A stretch of 16,697 nucleotides of DNA from JACJXF01 sp964349045. Its GTDB lineage: Bacteria > Bacteroidota > Bacteroidia > Bacteroidales > GCA-2748055. Under the pieces are notes generated by a model, which worked only from the letters and a program-made list of their open reading frames with translations, was not told where the DNA came from and did not search any database. How positions within the stretch are numbered: the first letter of the stretch is position 1; each line of letters starts with the position of its first letter. The translations under genes were made by a program, and so were the position numbers. Location: the NCBI GenBank assembly GCA_964349045.1, contig CAYGFI010000108.1, positions 1 through 16,697 of the forward strand, given 5' to 3'. Positions 8,007 to 15,157 of the stretch are shown here, in pieces.

Positions 8007-9731
8007 ATGTTTAAATACCCAAGGATGAAACGTAAAATCAATAACTTTCTTAGCGTAGTTCTGCTACTGACATTGCTTGCCGGATGTGAGGATTATCTTA
8101 ATCCCGAAGTAATTACCTTTGAGAATTATGAACAGGTTACCACCAGCTATAATTATACTAGGCAGCGACTTGCTTCTGTATATTCATCAATTCAACCTGG
8201 ATTTGTACGTATTGACGGAGCCATGCTGGCTTCAGCAAGCGATGAAGCTGAGCATACCCTTGAAACTTCTGCTGTTCAAAGATTTAATACGGGTTCCTGG
8301 AATGCTTATTCTAATCCTGACGATGTCTGGGCTCAATATTACAGGGGTATTTATAAGGCAAATCAATATATTGTTTCAACCGATAGTGTAGACCTGGATC
8401 AGTATAAATTAGACCCTGAAAAGCAGGATGTTTATAAAGCGTATCTTGCAGAGATTAAAAGATGGAAGTATGAAGCACGCTTTCTAAGAGCCTTTTTCTA
8501 TTTTGAACTGGTAAAGCGTTATGGAGGAATTCCCATTATTAAGAGTCCCGGTTCTATTAATCAGGATTTCAGTCTTGTAAATCGAAACACGCTGGAAGAA
8601 TGCATCCGGTTTATTGCAGATGAATGTGATTCCTGTGCAATGGTTTTACCAGCCAGACCTGCACAATTAGAAGATAACGGAAGGGCAACCAAGGGTGCTG
8701 CCCTGGCTCTTAAAAGCAGGATATTGCTATATGCTGCAAGCGACTTATTCAACAACCCTTCATGGGCTTCCGGTTATCCAAACACTGAATTAATCTCGCT
8801 TAGCGGTGACAGGCAGGTCCTTTGGCAGGAAGCTGCTAATGCTGCAAAGGCAGTTATTGACCTGTCTGCAGCACGCTATTCTCTCAGCAAAAATTACACG
8901 GATCTTTTCGGATCAGATAATTATAGAAATGGTGAGGTAATTTTCTGCGATCGCACCGGAAATAGCTATAATTTTGAAATAACAAACTTTCCGATAGGAT
9001 ACAAACTGGGAAATAGTGGAACTACTCCGTCCCAGAACCTGGTGGATGCATATGAAGATAAAACTGGACTGCCAATAACGGACCCCGGAACAATTTATAA
9101 TCCGGAAAATCCTTATTCGAACCGGGATCCCCGATTGCAGGCTACGATTCTGACCAATAATTCCTTTTTTTACAATCGTCCCGTTGAGTCCTTCATTGGA
9201 GGACTTGACGGACCACCTATTGCACGAGCATCAAGGACCGGTTATTATCTGAACAAGTACGTTAACCAGGGCCTGGACATCGAAACGGGTCAGACAAGTG
9301 TACACAGCTGGGTAATTTTACGGTTGGCCGAAATATACCTGAACTACGCTGAGGCCCTGAATGAGTGCCAACCAGGGAATCCGGATATTGCGAAATATGT
9401 AAATGATATACGTAAACGAGCCGGCATGCCTGATCTGCCAGCCGGATTAAGCCAGGATGCGATGCGTGACAGGATCCGCCGTGAGCGGAGAATTGAACTT
9501 GCCTTTGAAGAACACAGAATCTGGGATCTGCGCAGGTGGATGATTGCCCCCGAGGTATTGTCGTCCCCCATAGAAGGTATACAGATAACCCGCAATCCGG
9601 CGGATAGTACATTTTCCTATCAAAAAGTTTTTGTTGAGAATCGTGTATTCAGACCTGAAATGAATCTATATCCTATTCCACAGAGCGAAATAGCCATCGC
9701 AACAGGTCTGATACAAAATCCGCTCTGGTAA
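8007..9731 (+). CDS. SusD/RagB-like surface glycan-binding lipoprotein 2
   Basis: Partner of the second SusC-like transporter, up to 574 residues. The lipobox is LLAGC with Cys27 (Cys21 if translation starts at the second ATG, 8025, which gives the more typical MKRKINNFL n-region and is equally likely). Glu-Asp follows the cysteine, consistent with surface export. SusD hallmarks: RFLRAFFYFELVKRYGGIPII near 155-175, GRATKGAALALKSRILLYAAS near 225, RLAEIYLNYAEALNE, RKRAGMPDLPAGLS, and RRERRIELAFEEHRIWDLRRW near 490-510. The gene begins 9 bases (or 27) after the SusC-2 stop, so the pair is certainly one transcript. It shares the same motif order as SusD 1 but is clearly diverged between motifs, which suggests a different ligand rather than a recent duplication. 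Confidence 0.93.
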   Translation: MFKYPRMKRKINNFLSVVLLLTLLAGCEDYLNPEVITFENYEQVTTSYNYTRQRLASVYSSIQPGFVRIDGAMLASASDEAEHTLETSAVQRFNTGSWNAYSNPDDVWAQYYRGIYKANQYIVSTDSVDLDQYKLDPEKQDVYKAYLAEIKRWKYEARFLRAFFYFELVKRYGGIPIIKSPGSINQDFSLVNRNTLEECIRFIADECDSCAMVLPARPAQLEDNGRATKGAALALKSRILLYAASDLFNNPSWASGYPNTELISLSGDRQVLWQEAANAAKAVIDLSAARYSLSKNYTDLFGSDNYRNGEVIFCDRTGNSYNFEITNFPIGYKLGNSGTTPSQNLVDAYEDKTGLPITDPGTIYNPENPYSNRDPRLQATILTNNSFFYNRPVESFIGGLDGPPIARASRTGYYLNKYVNQGLDIETGQTSVHSWVILRLAEIYLNYAEALNECQPGNPDIAKYVNDIRKRAGMPDLPAGLSQDAMRDRIRRERRIELAFEEHRIWDLRRWMIAPEVLSSPIEGIQITRNPADSTFSYQKVFVENRVFRPEMNLYPIPQSEIAIATGLIQNPLW

Positions 9732-9760
9732 ATAATTGTGAGTATTTTAATTTATTACAC

Positions 9761-10603
9761 ATGGAAAGAATTAGAATGAAACATCTTAAAAATAGAATAA
9801 TCCGTACGAACCTGCTGTTACTGCTTTTTGTAATGGTTTTGACATTCAGTGCCTGTGAACCAGAAACACCGATAAGAGACGCGGATTATCCAGACCAGTT
9901 GATATATCTTCCTGCTGCAGTTGGTGGCTGGTTTGAAATAAATGACATATCCAGGATAATTGGTGAAACTCCCGTACCAGGAAGTGCTTTCCGATATGCG
10001 GTTGACCTTACAAACCGTAAATTTATTGTTCCTTTGGGAATATACAGGGCAGGTGTCACTAATGATGGAGTATTCACAGTTAATATCGCTGCAAATATTG
10101 ACACCATAAACGGGATTATTGCTGCAGGTGACACTCTAATCACACTTCTCCCTTCAAGTCAATACACCCTCGTTAATTCCGTTAATATGCAGGACGGTGA
10201 AGAACTGGCAAAATTCGACTTGATTATTGACCTTGACTTCCTTCGAAACAATTATCCCACCGGGGTCTATGCTTTGGGGGTAAGCATATCGAGTCCTGAT
10301 CGTGCGACAAATCCCGAACTTGGTACTGCGATTGTTGTGATTCATACAAAAATTATTAAGCCAACAGCCGATTTTTCCTTTAGTCCTAAAGGAACCGATC
10401 CAAAAACTATTAATTTCCTTAATAACGCGGCTATGGCAACGAGCTATTCATGGGATTTCGGTGACGGCTCTGAGGTTTCGGATGATATAGCCCCTGCTCA
10501 CACGTATTCAAGCTCCGGAACTTACAAGGTTATTCTCACAGCAACCGGGATTACGGGTGATGAAGATAAATCGCTCTTTTCTACCGATGTAACTATACCC
10601 TAA
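9761..10603 (+). CDS. DUF1735-like / PKD-domain lipoprotein, putative surface glycan-binding protein
   Basis: A 280-residue lipoprotein (275 if started at the second ATG, 9776, giving MKHLKNRIIRT and a more typical signal peptide). The lipobox is TFSAC (Cys32, numbered from 9761), then EPETP. Residues about 44-198 have the look of the DUF1735/BT_3987-type N-terminal beta-sandwich common in proteins encoded directly after SusCD pairs: YLPAAVG near the start, FIVPLGIYRAG, then AAGDTLITLLPSSQYTL and FLRNNYPTGVYALGVSISSP. Residues about 201-280 form a PKD domain with the signature YSWDFGDG (229-236) and HTYSSSGTYKVILTATG. PKD here may act as a rigid spacer or binding module. No catalytic motif is seen. 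Position as fifth gene, 29 bases after SusD 2, matches that of surface glycan-binding proteins (SusE/F-like role). The DUF1735 assignment is from pattern memory and less certain than the PKD call. Confidence 0.8.
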   Translation: MERIRMKHLKNRIIRTNLLLLLFVMVLTFSACEPETPIRDADYPDQLIYLPAAVGGWFEINDISRIIGETPVPGSAFRYAVDLTNRKFIVPLGIYRAGVTNDGVFTVNIAANIDTINGIIAAGDTLITLLPSSQYTLVNSVNMQDGEELAKFDLIIDLDFLRNNYPTGVYALGVSISSPDRATNPELGTAIVVIHTKIIKPTADFSFSPKGTDPKTINFLNNAAMATSYSWDFGDGSEVSDDIAPAHTYSSSGTYKVILTATGITGDEDKSLFSTDVTIP

Positions 10604-10720
10604 GGAAAAATAAATCTGATTCGATGGGCAAACAACGGGGAAATTATACGAACAATGGAATGTCTCACTACATATCTTTTTATATAATTAATTATTATGT
10701 CTAACTAAAAATCAAACAAA

Positions 10721-11842
10721 ATGAAAAAAAGTTACTTTTTTGCTGCACTGCTATTTTTTGCATTCGCAGTTAATTTAAAAGCTCAGTATGATTTTATGGA
10801 GCTTGATGGCAAGAGCCCTGCCTTTTGGATAAAATTTGATGAACTTGTTGGTAATCAATTAAAAGTCGAAGGCACACAATTTAACAATTGGGAAAAATTT
10901 AATGGAACCTGGTCTACTGATACGGTATTGGGCGCCCCCTGGGGCGGAAGTGGATCATTTGGAGATGTAACGTCGCTGGAACAAGTAGTAAGTTCTGATA
11001 ACTTTTCTGAAATGTTTTTACCTACCATCTTCTGGGATAGCTATGCATCTCTTCCCGGCCGTCCTCAGGGTATTGCTGCTTATGCTAGTGAGGGTTATGG
11101 CGGACCACGCGGATCTTCAGCAAGAACAGTTTGTTTCTATGTGAATGTTACCGACTCAGCAAGATCTGACGGAGGAGGCGGTGGAGCATGGGATAGCCCC
11201 TATTTTTATGGTTTGGGAAATTGGCAGGTTGACGGAGCAAGAGTGTACTGGTATTTCGACCCGATAACAATGAAATTCCAGCTCTTTTTTGGCGGAGAGT
11301 CCAGGAGTACAACTGCCGAGAATGTTATGCCGAAAAATAAATGGGTTCATCTCGCACTCACTATTCCGGAAGGCGGGGCAAGATCGGGTATTAAACTCTG
11401 GGTCAATGGAGTTGTAGTACCTTTTGCACAGGAAACTGGCACTATGACAACCCTGAATACAACTCTGGAAGCTTCTTGGGATGGTGTTCGCATAGGTGCA
11501 CTCGTAAATTTGTGGATGGCAGATTATCGAATTTATGATTCTGAATTATCTGAGTTTGAGGTCAAAAGGCTCCTGGGATTAAACACCTCAGTTCAGGAAC
11601 TTGGTCAAAAGAATTTGTTTAATATCTATCCGGTACCTAACGATGGTATATTTACGCTTGAGATTGCAGATGCCGGTAAAAGCAGAATCATCATTGCAAA
11701 TACTCTGGGACAGGTTGTTCGTGATCAAATCGTTGATAAAAAAGAAATTATTAACGTCAGCAGCCTTCCATCCGGAATGTATTTTATTTCCCTTTCCGAC
11801 AATAATAATAATCTTCAGACCAGGAAATTCTTAATAAAATAG
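10721..11842 (+). CDS. Secreted LamG-like (concanavalin-type) protein with T9SS sorting domain
   Basis: A 373-residue protein with a cleavable signal peptide (cleavage near NLKAQ, residue 22), no lipobox, a LamG/concanavalin-A-like region, and a C-terminal type A T9SS sorting domain. The LamG-like part, about 132-285, shows the usual pattern KWVHLALTIPEGG, GIKLWVNGVVVP, VRIGAL and MADYRIYDSELSEFEVKRL. The tail from about 298 shows FNIYPVPNDGIFTLEI, LPSGMYFISL and a final RKFLIK, typical of Bacteroidota cargo exported by the type IX system and anchored or released at the surface. A glycine run (151-155) sits in the LamG-like region. No catalytic residues are recognised, so a glycan-binding role is inferred from fold and context. 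It lies 117 bases after the previous gene, with no terminator seen between, so it is probably on the same transcript. Confidence 0.85.
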   Translation: MKKSYFFAALLFFAFAVNLKAQYDFMELDGKSPAFWIKFDELVGNQLKVEGTQFNNWEKFNGTWSTDTVLGAPWGGSGSFGDVTSLEQVVSSDNFSEMFLPTIFWDSYASLPGRPQGIAAYASEGYGGPRGSSARTVCFYVNVTDSARSDGGGGGAWDSPYFYGLGNWQVDGARVYWYFDPITMKFQLFFGGESRSTTAENVMPKNKWVHLALTIPEGGARSGIKLWVNGVVVPFAQETGTMTTLNTTLEASWDGVRIGALVNLWMADYRIYDSELSEFEVKRLLGLNTSVQELGQKNLFNIYPVPNDGIFTLEIADAGKSRIIIANTLGQVVRDQIVDKKEIINVSSLPSGMYFISLSDNNNNLQTRKFLIK

Positions 11843-11912
11843 GTCACTGGGTATTATGTGTTGCAAGGATTATGTTTAGAATTATTTACTATAAAGATAT
11901 TAATTGAACATT

Positions 11913-11934
11913 AGTTGGTAGTTAAGTAGTTGGT
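11913..11934. repeat. Spaced direct repeat AGTTGGT x2
   Basis: AGTTGGT occurs at 11913-11919 and again at 11928-11934, a 15-base period, with AGTTAAGT between. The second copy ends 3 bases before the long hairpin. A pair of same-direction 7-mers at this spacing could be a binding site for a response-regulator-type protein lying on one DNA face, but the sequence is low in complexity and chance is possible. Confidence 0.35.
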
Positions 11935-11937
11935 TAT

Positions 11938-11974
11938 CCGATATGCTGGTGGCTGTTTGCCATTGGCATATCGG
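11938..11974 (+). terminator. Long hairpin, possible terminator or RNA-processing structure
   Basis: CCGATATGC (11938-11946) pairs perfectly with GCATATCGG (11966-11974). Inside, TGGC (11950-11953) pairs with GCCA (11959-11962) around a TGTTT loop, with a symmetrical 3x3 internal loop between the two helices: 13 base pairs in 37 nucleotides. It sits 95 bases after the LamG-like stop codon. No T-tract follows (the next bases are TAATCTTTGAG), so it is not a textbook intrinsic terminator; transcript stabilisation, processing or partial termination fit as well. Confidence 0.45.
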
Positions 11975-12106
11975 TAATCTTTGAGTACTTTATAGTATTC
12001 AGGTACCGTGGTCAGGATAACCTGCAAAAGAAATTTCTATATTAAGAATTTTAACAATAATTCGTTCGACGGAAACATCTGATTTAGGGGCTCTTATCAG
12101 GATTCC

Positions 12107-12127
12107 ATTGATAATTTTAGTATCAAT
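12107..12127. promoter_or_regulatory. Inverted repeat just upstream of the GH27 gene
   Basis: ATTGATA (12107-12113) and TATCAAT (12121-12127) are perfect inverted 7-mers around ATTTTAG, ending 18 bases before the GH27 start codon. In RNA this would be a short, AT-rich hairpin close to the translation start; in DNA it could be an operator. The spacer region (TAATTTTA) only loosely resembles a Bacteroidota -7 element. Confidence 0.35.
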
Positions 12128-12145
12128 TATTTCAGTAAATTAAAT

Positions 12146-13339
12146 ATGAAGAAGTCAATTTTATTACTCGCTGCCTGCTTGATTATTTCAGGAACAGGAA
12201 ATGCACAACCTGGATTTGATGAACTTGCACAAACCCCTCCCATGGGATGGAATACCTGGAATACTTTCCGGCTGGATATAAACGAGGACCTGATTAAGGA
12301 AGCTGTTGATATATTTATCGAAAAGGGTCTTAAAGATGTGGGATATCAGTATGTTGTCCTCGACGACGGGTGGCAGATTGATAGGGATGAGAATGGTAAT
12401 ATCCTGAACAATAAGGAAAAGTTTCCTTCAGGTATTAAACCTCTGGTTGATCATATCCATTCTGTAGGTTTAAAATTTGGGATTTATTCTGATGCCGGGT
12501 ACATGACCTGCGGCGGATTCCCCGGGAGCCTGGGTTATGAATACCAGGATGCGAGAACTTATGCTGAGTGGGGAGTCGATTATCTAAAATACGATTGGTG
12601 CTTTACCGGAACTCAAAACGCACCTGATAGCTATAAACTGATGAAGGATGCCCTGGTTAAGGCAGGGAGGCCCATGGTGTTCAGTATTTGTGAATGGGGT
12701 TCTTCCCAACCCTGGACCTGGGCTCAGGGTGTTGGTCACCTTTGGCGGACTACCTATGATATCAGGCCATGCTGGAGCTGTGGAGAAAAGGTAATTTCAA
12801 GAGGTAGTTTAGTTGAAAATTTCATTGGATTCACTAAAATACTGGATCTCCAGGTAGGGCTGGAGAGTTATTCCGGTCCCGGTCAGTGGAACGATCCTGA
12901 TATGCTCGAAGTGGGGAATGGAGCATTAACCTATGATGAAAATGTCGCACATTTCAGCCTTTGGTGTATACTCGCCGCACCTCTGATGCTTGGGAATGAT
13001 ATTCGTAATATGTCTGACGAAGTGATTGGGATCATTACAAATCCGGAAGCAATCGCGGTGAATCAGGATCCCCTCGGACGGCAGGGAAAAAAAGTTCGTG
13101 ATGATGGGGATTTCGAGGTGTGGAGCAGGGAATTACACGATGGTAGTCGGGCCGTTGTCATGTTTAACCGCTCCGAAAGTGAAAAAGAGATTGGCTTCAA
13201 ATGGAGTGAAGTAGGGCTGCCACAACACCTGAATTTTACAATAAGGGACCTGTGGAAAAAGAAAGATGTTGGAAAATTTACCGGTTCGTTTTCCGGCATG
13301 GTTCCTCCTCATGGAGTATTAATGGTAAAAGTGTATTGA
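12146..13339 (+). CDS. GH27 family alpha-galactosidase-type glycoside hydrolase
   Basis: A 397-residue retaining glycoside hydrolase, most likely removing terminal alpha-D-galactose (other GH27 activities are alpha-N-acetylgalactosaminidase, beta-L-arabinopyranosidase and isomalto-dextranase). A signal peptide ends near GNAQ (residue 21), so it acts in the periplasm or is exported. The TIM barrel begins at TPPMGWNTWNTF (30-41). Family motifs: VLDDGW (71-76), FGIYSDAG (111-118), the nucleophile Asp150 in YLKYDWC, CEWGSSQPW (182-190), the acid/base Asp205 in WRTTYDI, and GQWNDPDMLEVGNG (246-259). A beta-sandwich C-terminal domain follows from about 305. All catalytic elements are present. The length is typical for a one-domain bacterial GH27 with no added binding module. 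It is followed by the beta-helix enzyme 33 bases later, so the two enzymes are likely co-transcribed. Confidence 0.93.
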   Translation: MKKSILLLAACLIISGTGNAQPGFDELAQTPPMGWNTWNTFRLDINEDLIKEAVDIFIEKGLKDVGYQYVVLDDGWQIDRDENGNILNNKEKFPSGIKPLVDHIHSVGLKFGIYSDAGYMTCGGFPGSLGYEYQDARTYAEWGVDYLKYDWCFTGTQNAPDSYKLMKDALVKAGRPMVFSICEWGSSQPWTWAQGVGHLWRTTYDIRPCWSCGEKVISRGSLVENFIGFTKILDLQVGLESYSGPGQWNDPDMLEVGNGALTYDENVAHFSLWCILAAPLMLGNDIRNMSDEVIGIITNPEAIAVNQDPLGRQGKKVRDDGDFEVWSRELHDGSRAVVMFNRSESEKEIGFKWSEVGLPQHLNFTIRDLWKKKDVGKFTGSFSGMVPPHGVLMVKVY

Positions 13340-13372
13340 TTCATCAGCCATTCAATTAAAGACATCCAATTC

Positions 13373-14836
13373 ATGCAAATACTTTTCCGGATAAGACTTG
13401 TTTTTTACAGTCTCATACTTTTGGCCGCTTTTTACGGTTGCACAGAAATATCCCATTCAGAATCTGAGGTAATTATTTATCCTGCACCCGAGGGTGAAAT
13501 GCTTTCGGAGGACTACACACTTGAAGTTAATGGCAGGAACGTCGATATTTATCTGGCCAGGATAGCCGACATTGAAAATCCTCCAGCCTGGACCTTAAAA
13601 CCGGAGGATGTCGGGGGCCCTTATTCTTTCACCTATTTTGATTTCTCGGGTGAACTAAGGGTTAAAATAACATTCCTGAAAAAACCACCGGATAATTTGG
13701 TGATTCACCCATTGACAGCTGGTATAACTCCCGTAATCGAAGGAAATACAGTAAGTTTTACCATAAATAAACCATGCAAGCTTTCGATAGAACCTGATGG
13801 AAGGATTGAACCTCTCCTTATATTCGCTAATGCGCCGGAGATCGATCCACCAAAAGAAACGGATGCCAATGTCATATATTTCGGACCTGGCGTTCATAAA
13901 CCTGAAACGATTACGCTATCCTCTGGCCAAACCCTATATATCGCTGGCGGAGCTATCGTCAAAGGAGGTGTGGCTGTTAAAGGTGACAATATAAAAATAA
14001 AAGGCAGGGGAATACTATGTGGCAATGACTGGCCCTGGCGAAACGGCCCGGGATCAATGATTGGCATGAATGAAGCCAGTAATGTAATGGTGGAGGGTAT
14101 CATTCTCAGAGGTTCATGGGGATGGACCATTCCCATATATAACTGCGATTCTGTCTCAATCACTAACGTAAAACTGGTATGCAGTAAAAATCCCAATGAT
14201 GATGGTATTAATCCCTGTAATTCGCAACGGGTGTATATCCGTGATTGTTTTATCCGTACCGACGACGACTGCATCGCTATGAAAGGGATTAAGTTGGGAT
14301 CGGATAACGATAATGTCGAATATATTACTGTGGAGAACTGCCTGCTTTGGGCCGACAGGGCGCGCATTTTCCTGCTGGGGCACGAAAGCAGGGCTCCATA
14401 TATGAGGAATATTGTTCTGCGTGACCTCGAAATCCTGCATTTCAATATGACCCCTTTTCTTTTTGAGCCTGGCGAGGAGATGTCGATTGAGGATGTAAGG
14501 GTAGAAAATGTAATAGCCTATGCTGATTATCCCAATCAAAGCGGAGAACAATCATTCGATTTTATCAGACTCAGGCCTGCTGTAAACCAATATATGGATA
14601 CTAAAGTACCGGGAAAGATCAAAAACCTGAAGTTTAAAAATGTTTCATTAACCGGTGAGGAAAGGGAAGGTAAGTATCCGATCTGGATTATTGGTGCCGA
14701 TGCTGAACATAAAGTAACTGATGTAACATTCGAAAACATTACCTGGTTCAATCACCTGCTGGATGAGAATTCACCTCAGGTGAAAATAGAAGATTATACC
14801 ACAAACGTCCGCTTTATTAATTCGGGAGTCAAGTGA
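13373..14836 (+). CDS. Parallel beta-helix glycoside hydrolase-like lipoprotein (clan GH-N, GH28/GH49-like)
   Basis: A 487-residue predicted lipoprotein (FYGC, Cys23, a loose lipobox). Residues about 30-150 look like a beta-sandwich; from IYFGPGVHKPETITLSSGQTL (168 on) the chain becomes a right-handed parallel beta-helix, with repeating turns such as LYIAGGAIVKGGVAVKGDNIKIKGRGIL. Two motifs recall GH28 catalytic sites: NDDGINP (275-281, like NTDG-D) and TDDDCIAMKG (296-305, like GDDC-A). The third GH28 signature GHG and the RIK motif are not found; the equivalent stretch appears to be RARIFLLGHESRA (329-341). The N-terminal sandwich plus helix also recalls GH49 dextranases, and GH110 is a further alternative. 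It is therefore probably a glycosidase, but not a standard polygalacturonase. Activity cannot be assigned. It is co-directional with the GH27 gene, 33 bases apart. Confidence 0.75.
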   Translation: MQILFRIRLVFYSLILLAAFYGCTEISHSESEVIIYPAPEGEMLSEDYTLEVNGRNVDIYLARIADIENPPAWTLKPEDVGGPYSFTYFDFSGELRVKITFLKKPPDNLVIHPLTAGITPVIEGNTVSFTINKPCKLSIEPDGRIEPLLIFANAPEIDPPKETDANVIYFGPGVHKPETITLSSGQTLYIAGGAIVKGGVAVKGDNIKIKGRGILCGNDWPWRNGPGSMIGMNEASNVMVEGIILRGSWGWTIPIYNCDSVSITNVKLVCSKNPNDDGINPCNSQRVYIRDCFIRTDDDCIAMKGIKLGSDNDNVEYITVENCLLWADRARIFLLGHESRAPYMRNIVLRDLEILHFNMTPFLFEPGEEMSIEDVRVENVIAYADYPNQSGEQSFDFIRLRPAVNQYMDTKVPGKIKNLKFKNVSLTGEEREGKYPIWIIGADAEHKVTDVTFENITWFNHLLDENSPQVKIEDYTTNVRFINSGVK

Positions 14837-14841
14837 TTTTA

Positions 14842-14857
14842 AGTCATGAATGTGACT
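14842..14857. repeat. Short inverted repeat after the beta-helix gene
   Basis: AGTCA (14842-14846) and TGACT (14853-14857) are inverted repeats around TGAATG, 5 bases after the stop codon. The stem is short and no T-tract follows, so it is at best a weak end-of-transcript structure. The rest of the 199-bp gap to 15035 shows nothing I can assign. Confidence 0.2.
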
Positions 14858-15035
14858 ACTCACATCAGCTAAAAGTTTGCTGAGGGAAATTGGTTACCCT
14901 TACATAATTTAAACGTGGGAAAACCATCAATATGCTTGGTATCATTGCTTTTTGAGAATATATCAGCGCCGGTGAATAATATGAGGATTCCTATGTTACT
15001 ACTAAAAAACAAATCTTAACCCAATTAACAATCTC

Positions 15036-15149
15036 ATGAAAATCAAAAATCTGGTTTTCTTTAATAAATTATTGGTCGTTGTTTATCTTCTTCCATTACT
15101 GGCAGGTGGAGATGTGTTGGCACAAAGCTTTGGATTAAAGTCTCCGTAA
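15036..15149 (+). pseudogene. 5' fragment of an exported-protein gene, cut by the IS66 element
   Basis: An ATG at 15036 opens a 37-residue frame that is almost entirely a signal peptide: MKIKN n-region, hydrophobic core VVVYLLPLLAGG, cleavage site near DVLAQ (residue 30), then SFGLKSP and a TAA stop. The last four bases of this frame, including the stop, belong to the insertion sequence (which begins at 15146), so the native protein was longer and continues beyond the window's right edge. The gene is in line with the PUL operon, 199 bases after the beta-helix gene, and was very likely its next member (an enzyme or binding protein). The seven mature residues are too few to name a family. Confidence 0.8.
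15138..15145. repeat. Left copy of the predicted 8-bp target duplication
   Basis: AAGTCTCC directly precedes the left inverted repeat. IS66-family elements duplicate 8 bp on insertion. On the far side the window ends one base after the right inverted repeat, and that base (A, 16697) agrees with the first base of this sequence. The other seven bases are outside the window. Confidence 0.5.
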
Positions 15150-15157
15150 CTATTCAG
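15146..15157. repeat. IS66 left terminal inverted repeat
   Basis: GTAACTATTCAG, the exact reverse complement of 16685-16696. It contains the transposase stop codon (15150-15152 on the minus strand). A second matching block, CAATAGTAT at 15170-15178, lies 12 bases further in; at the right end the same block directly adjoins the repeat. Confidence 0.85.

Larger units (their letters stand above)
11843..12145. other. 303-bp non-coding gap between the LamG-like and GH27 genes
   Basis: I see no gene here on either strand. The gap holds a spaced direct repeat (11913-11934), a long hairpin (11938-11974), short inverted repeats CAGG-ATAA-CCTG (12013-12024) and the palindrome AGAAATTTCT (12029-12038), and a 7-bp inverted repeat close to the GH27 start (12107-12127). 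It is much the longest non-coding gap within the gene cluster, so it is the likeliest place for an internal transcription end, start or RNA-processing signal separating the binding/import genes from the enzyme genes. Confidence 0.6.

Noticed and set aside
11956..11983. TTTG (11956) and AATCTTTG (11976) as a promoter overlapping the long hairpin, driving the GH27 gene.
   Set aside because: The -7 match lacks the leading T and the 16-base gap is shorter than usual; it would also leave a 5' leader of about 150 bases. Too weak to list as a promoter.
13894..14445. A 183-codon open frame on the minus strand within the beta-helix gene, and other long antisense frames across the SusC/SusD genes.
   Set aside because: All lie inside well-supported genes with strong family motifs on the + strand and show no motifs of their own; they are shadows of coding sequence.
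14866..14882. CAGC/GCTG inverted repeat as a terminator after the beta-helix gene.
   Set aside because: The stem has only four base pairs with a nine-base loop and no T-tract follows.
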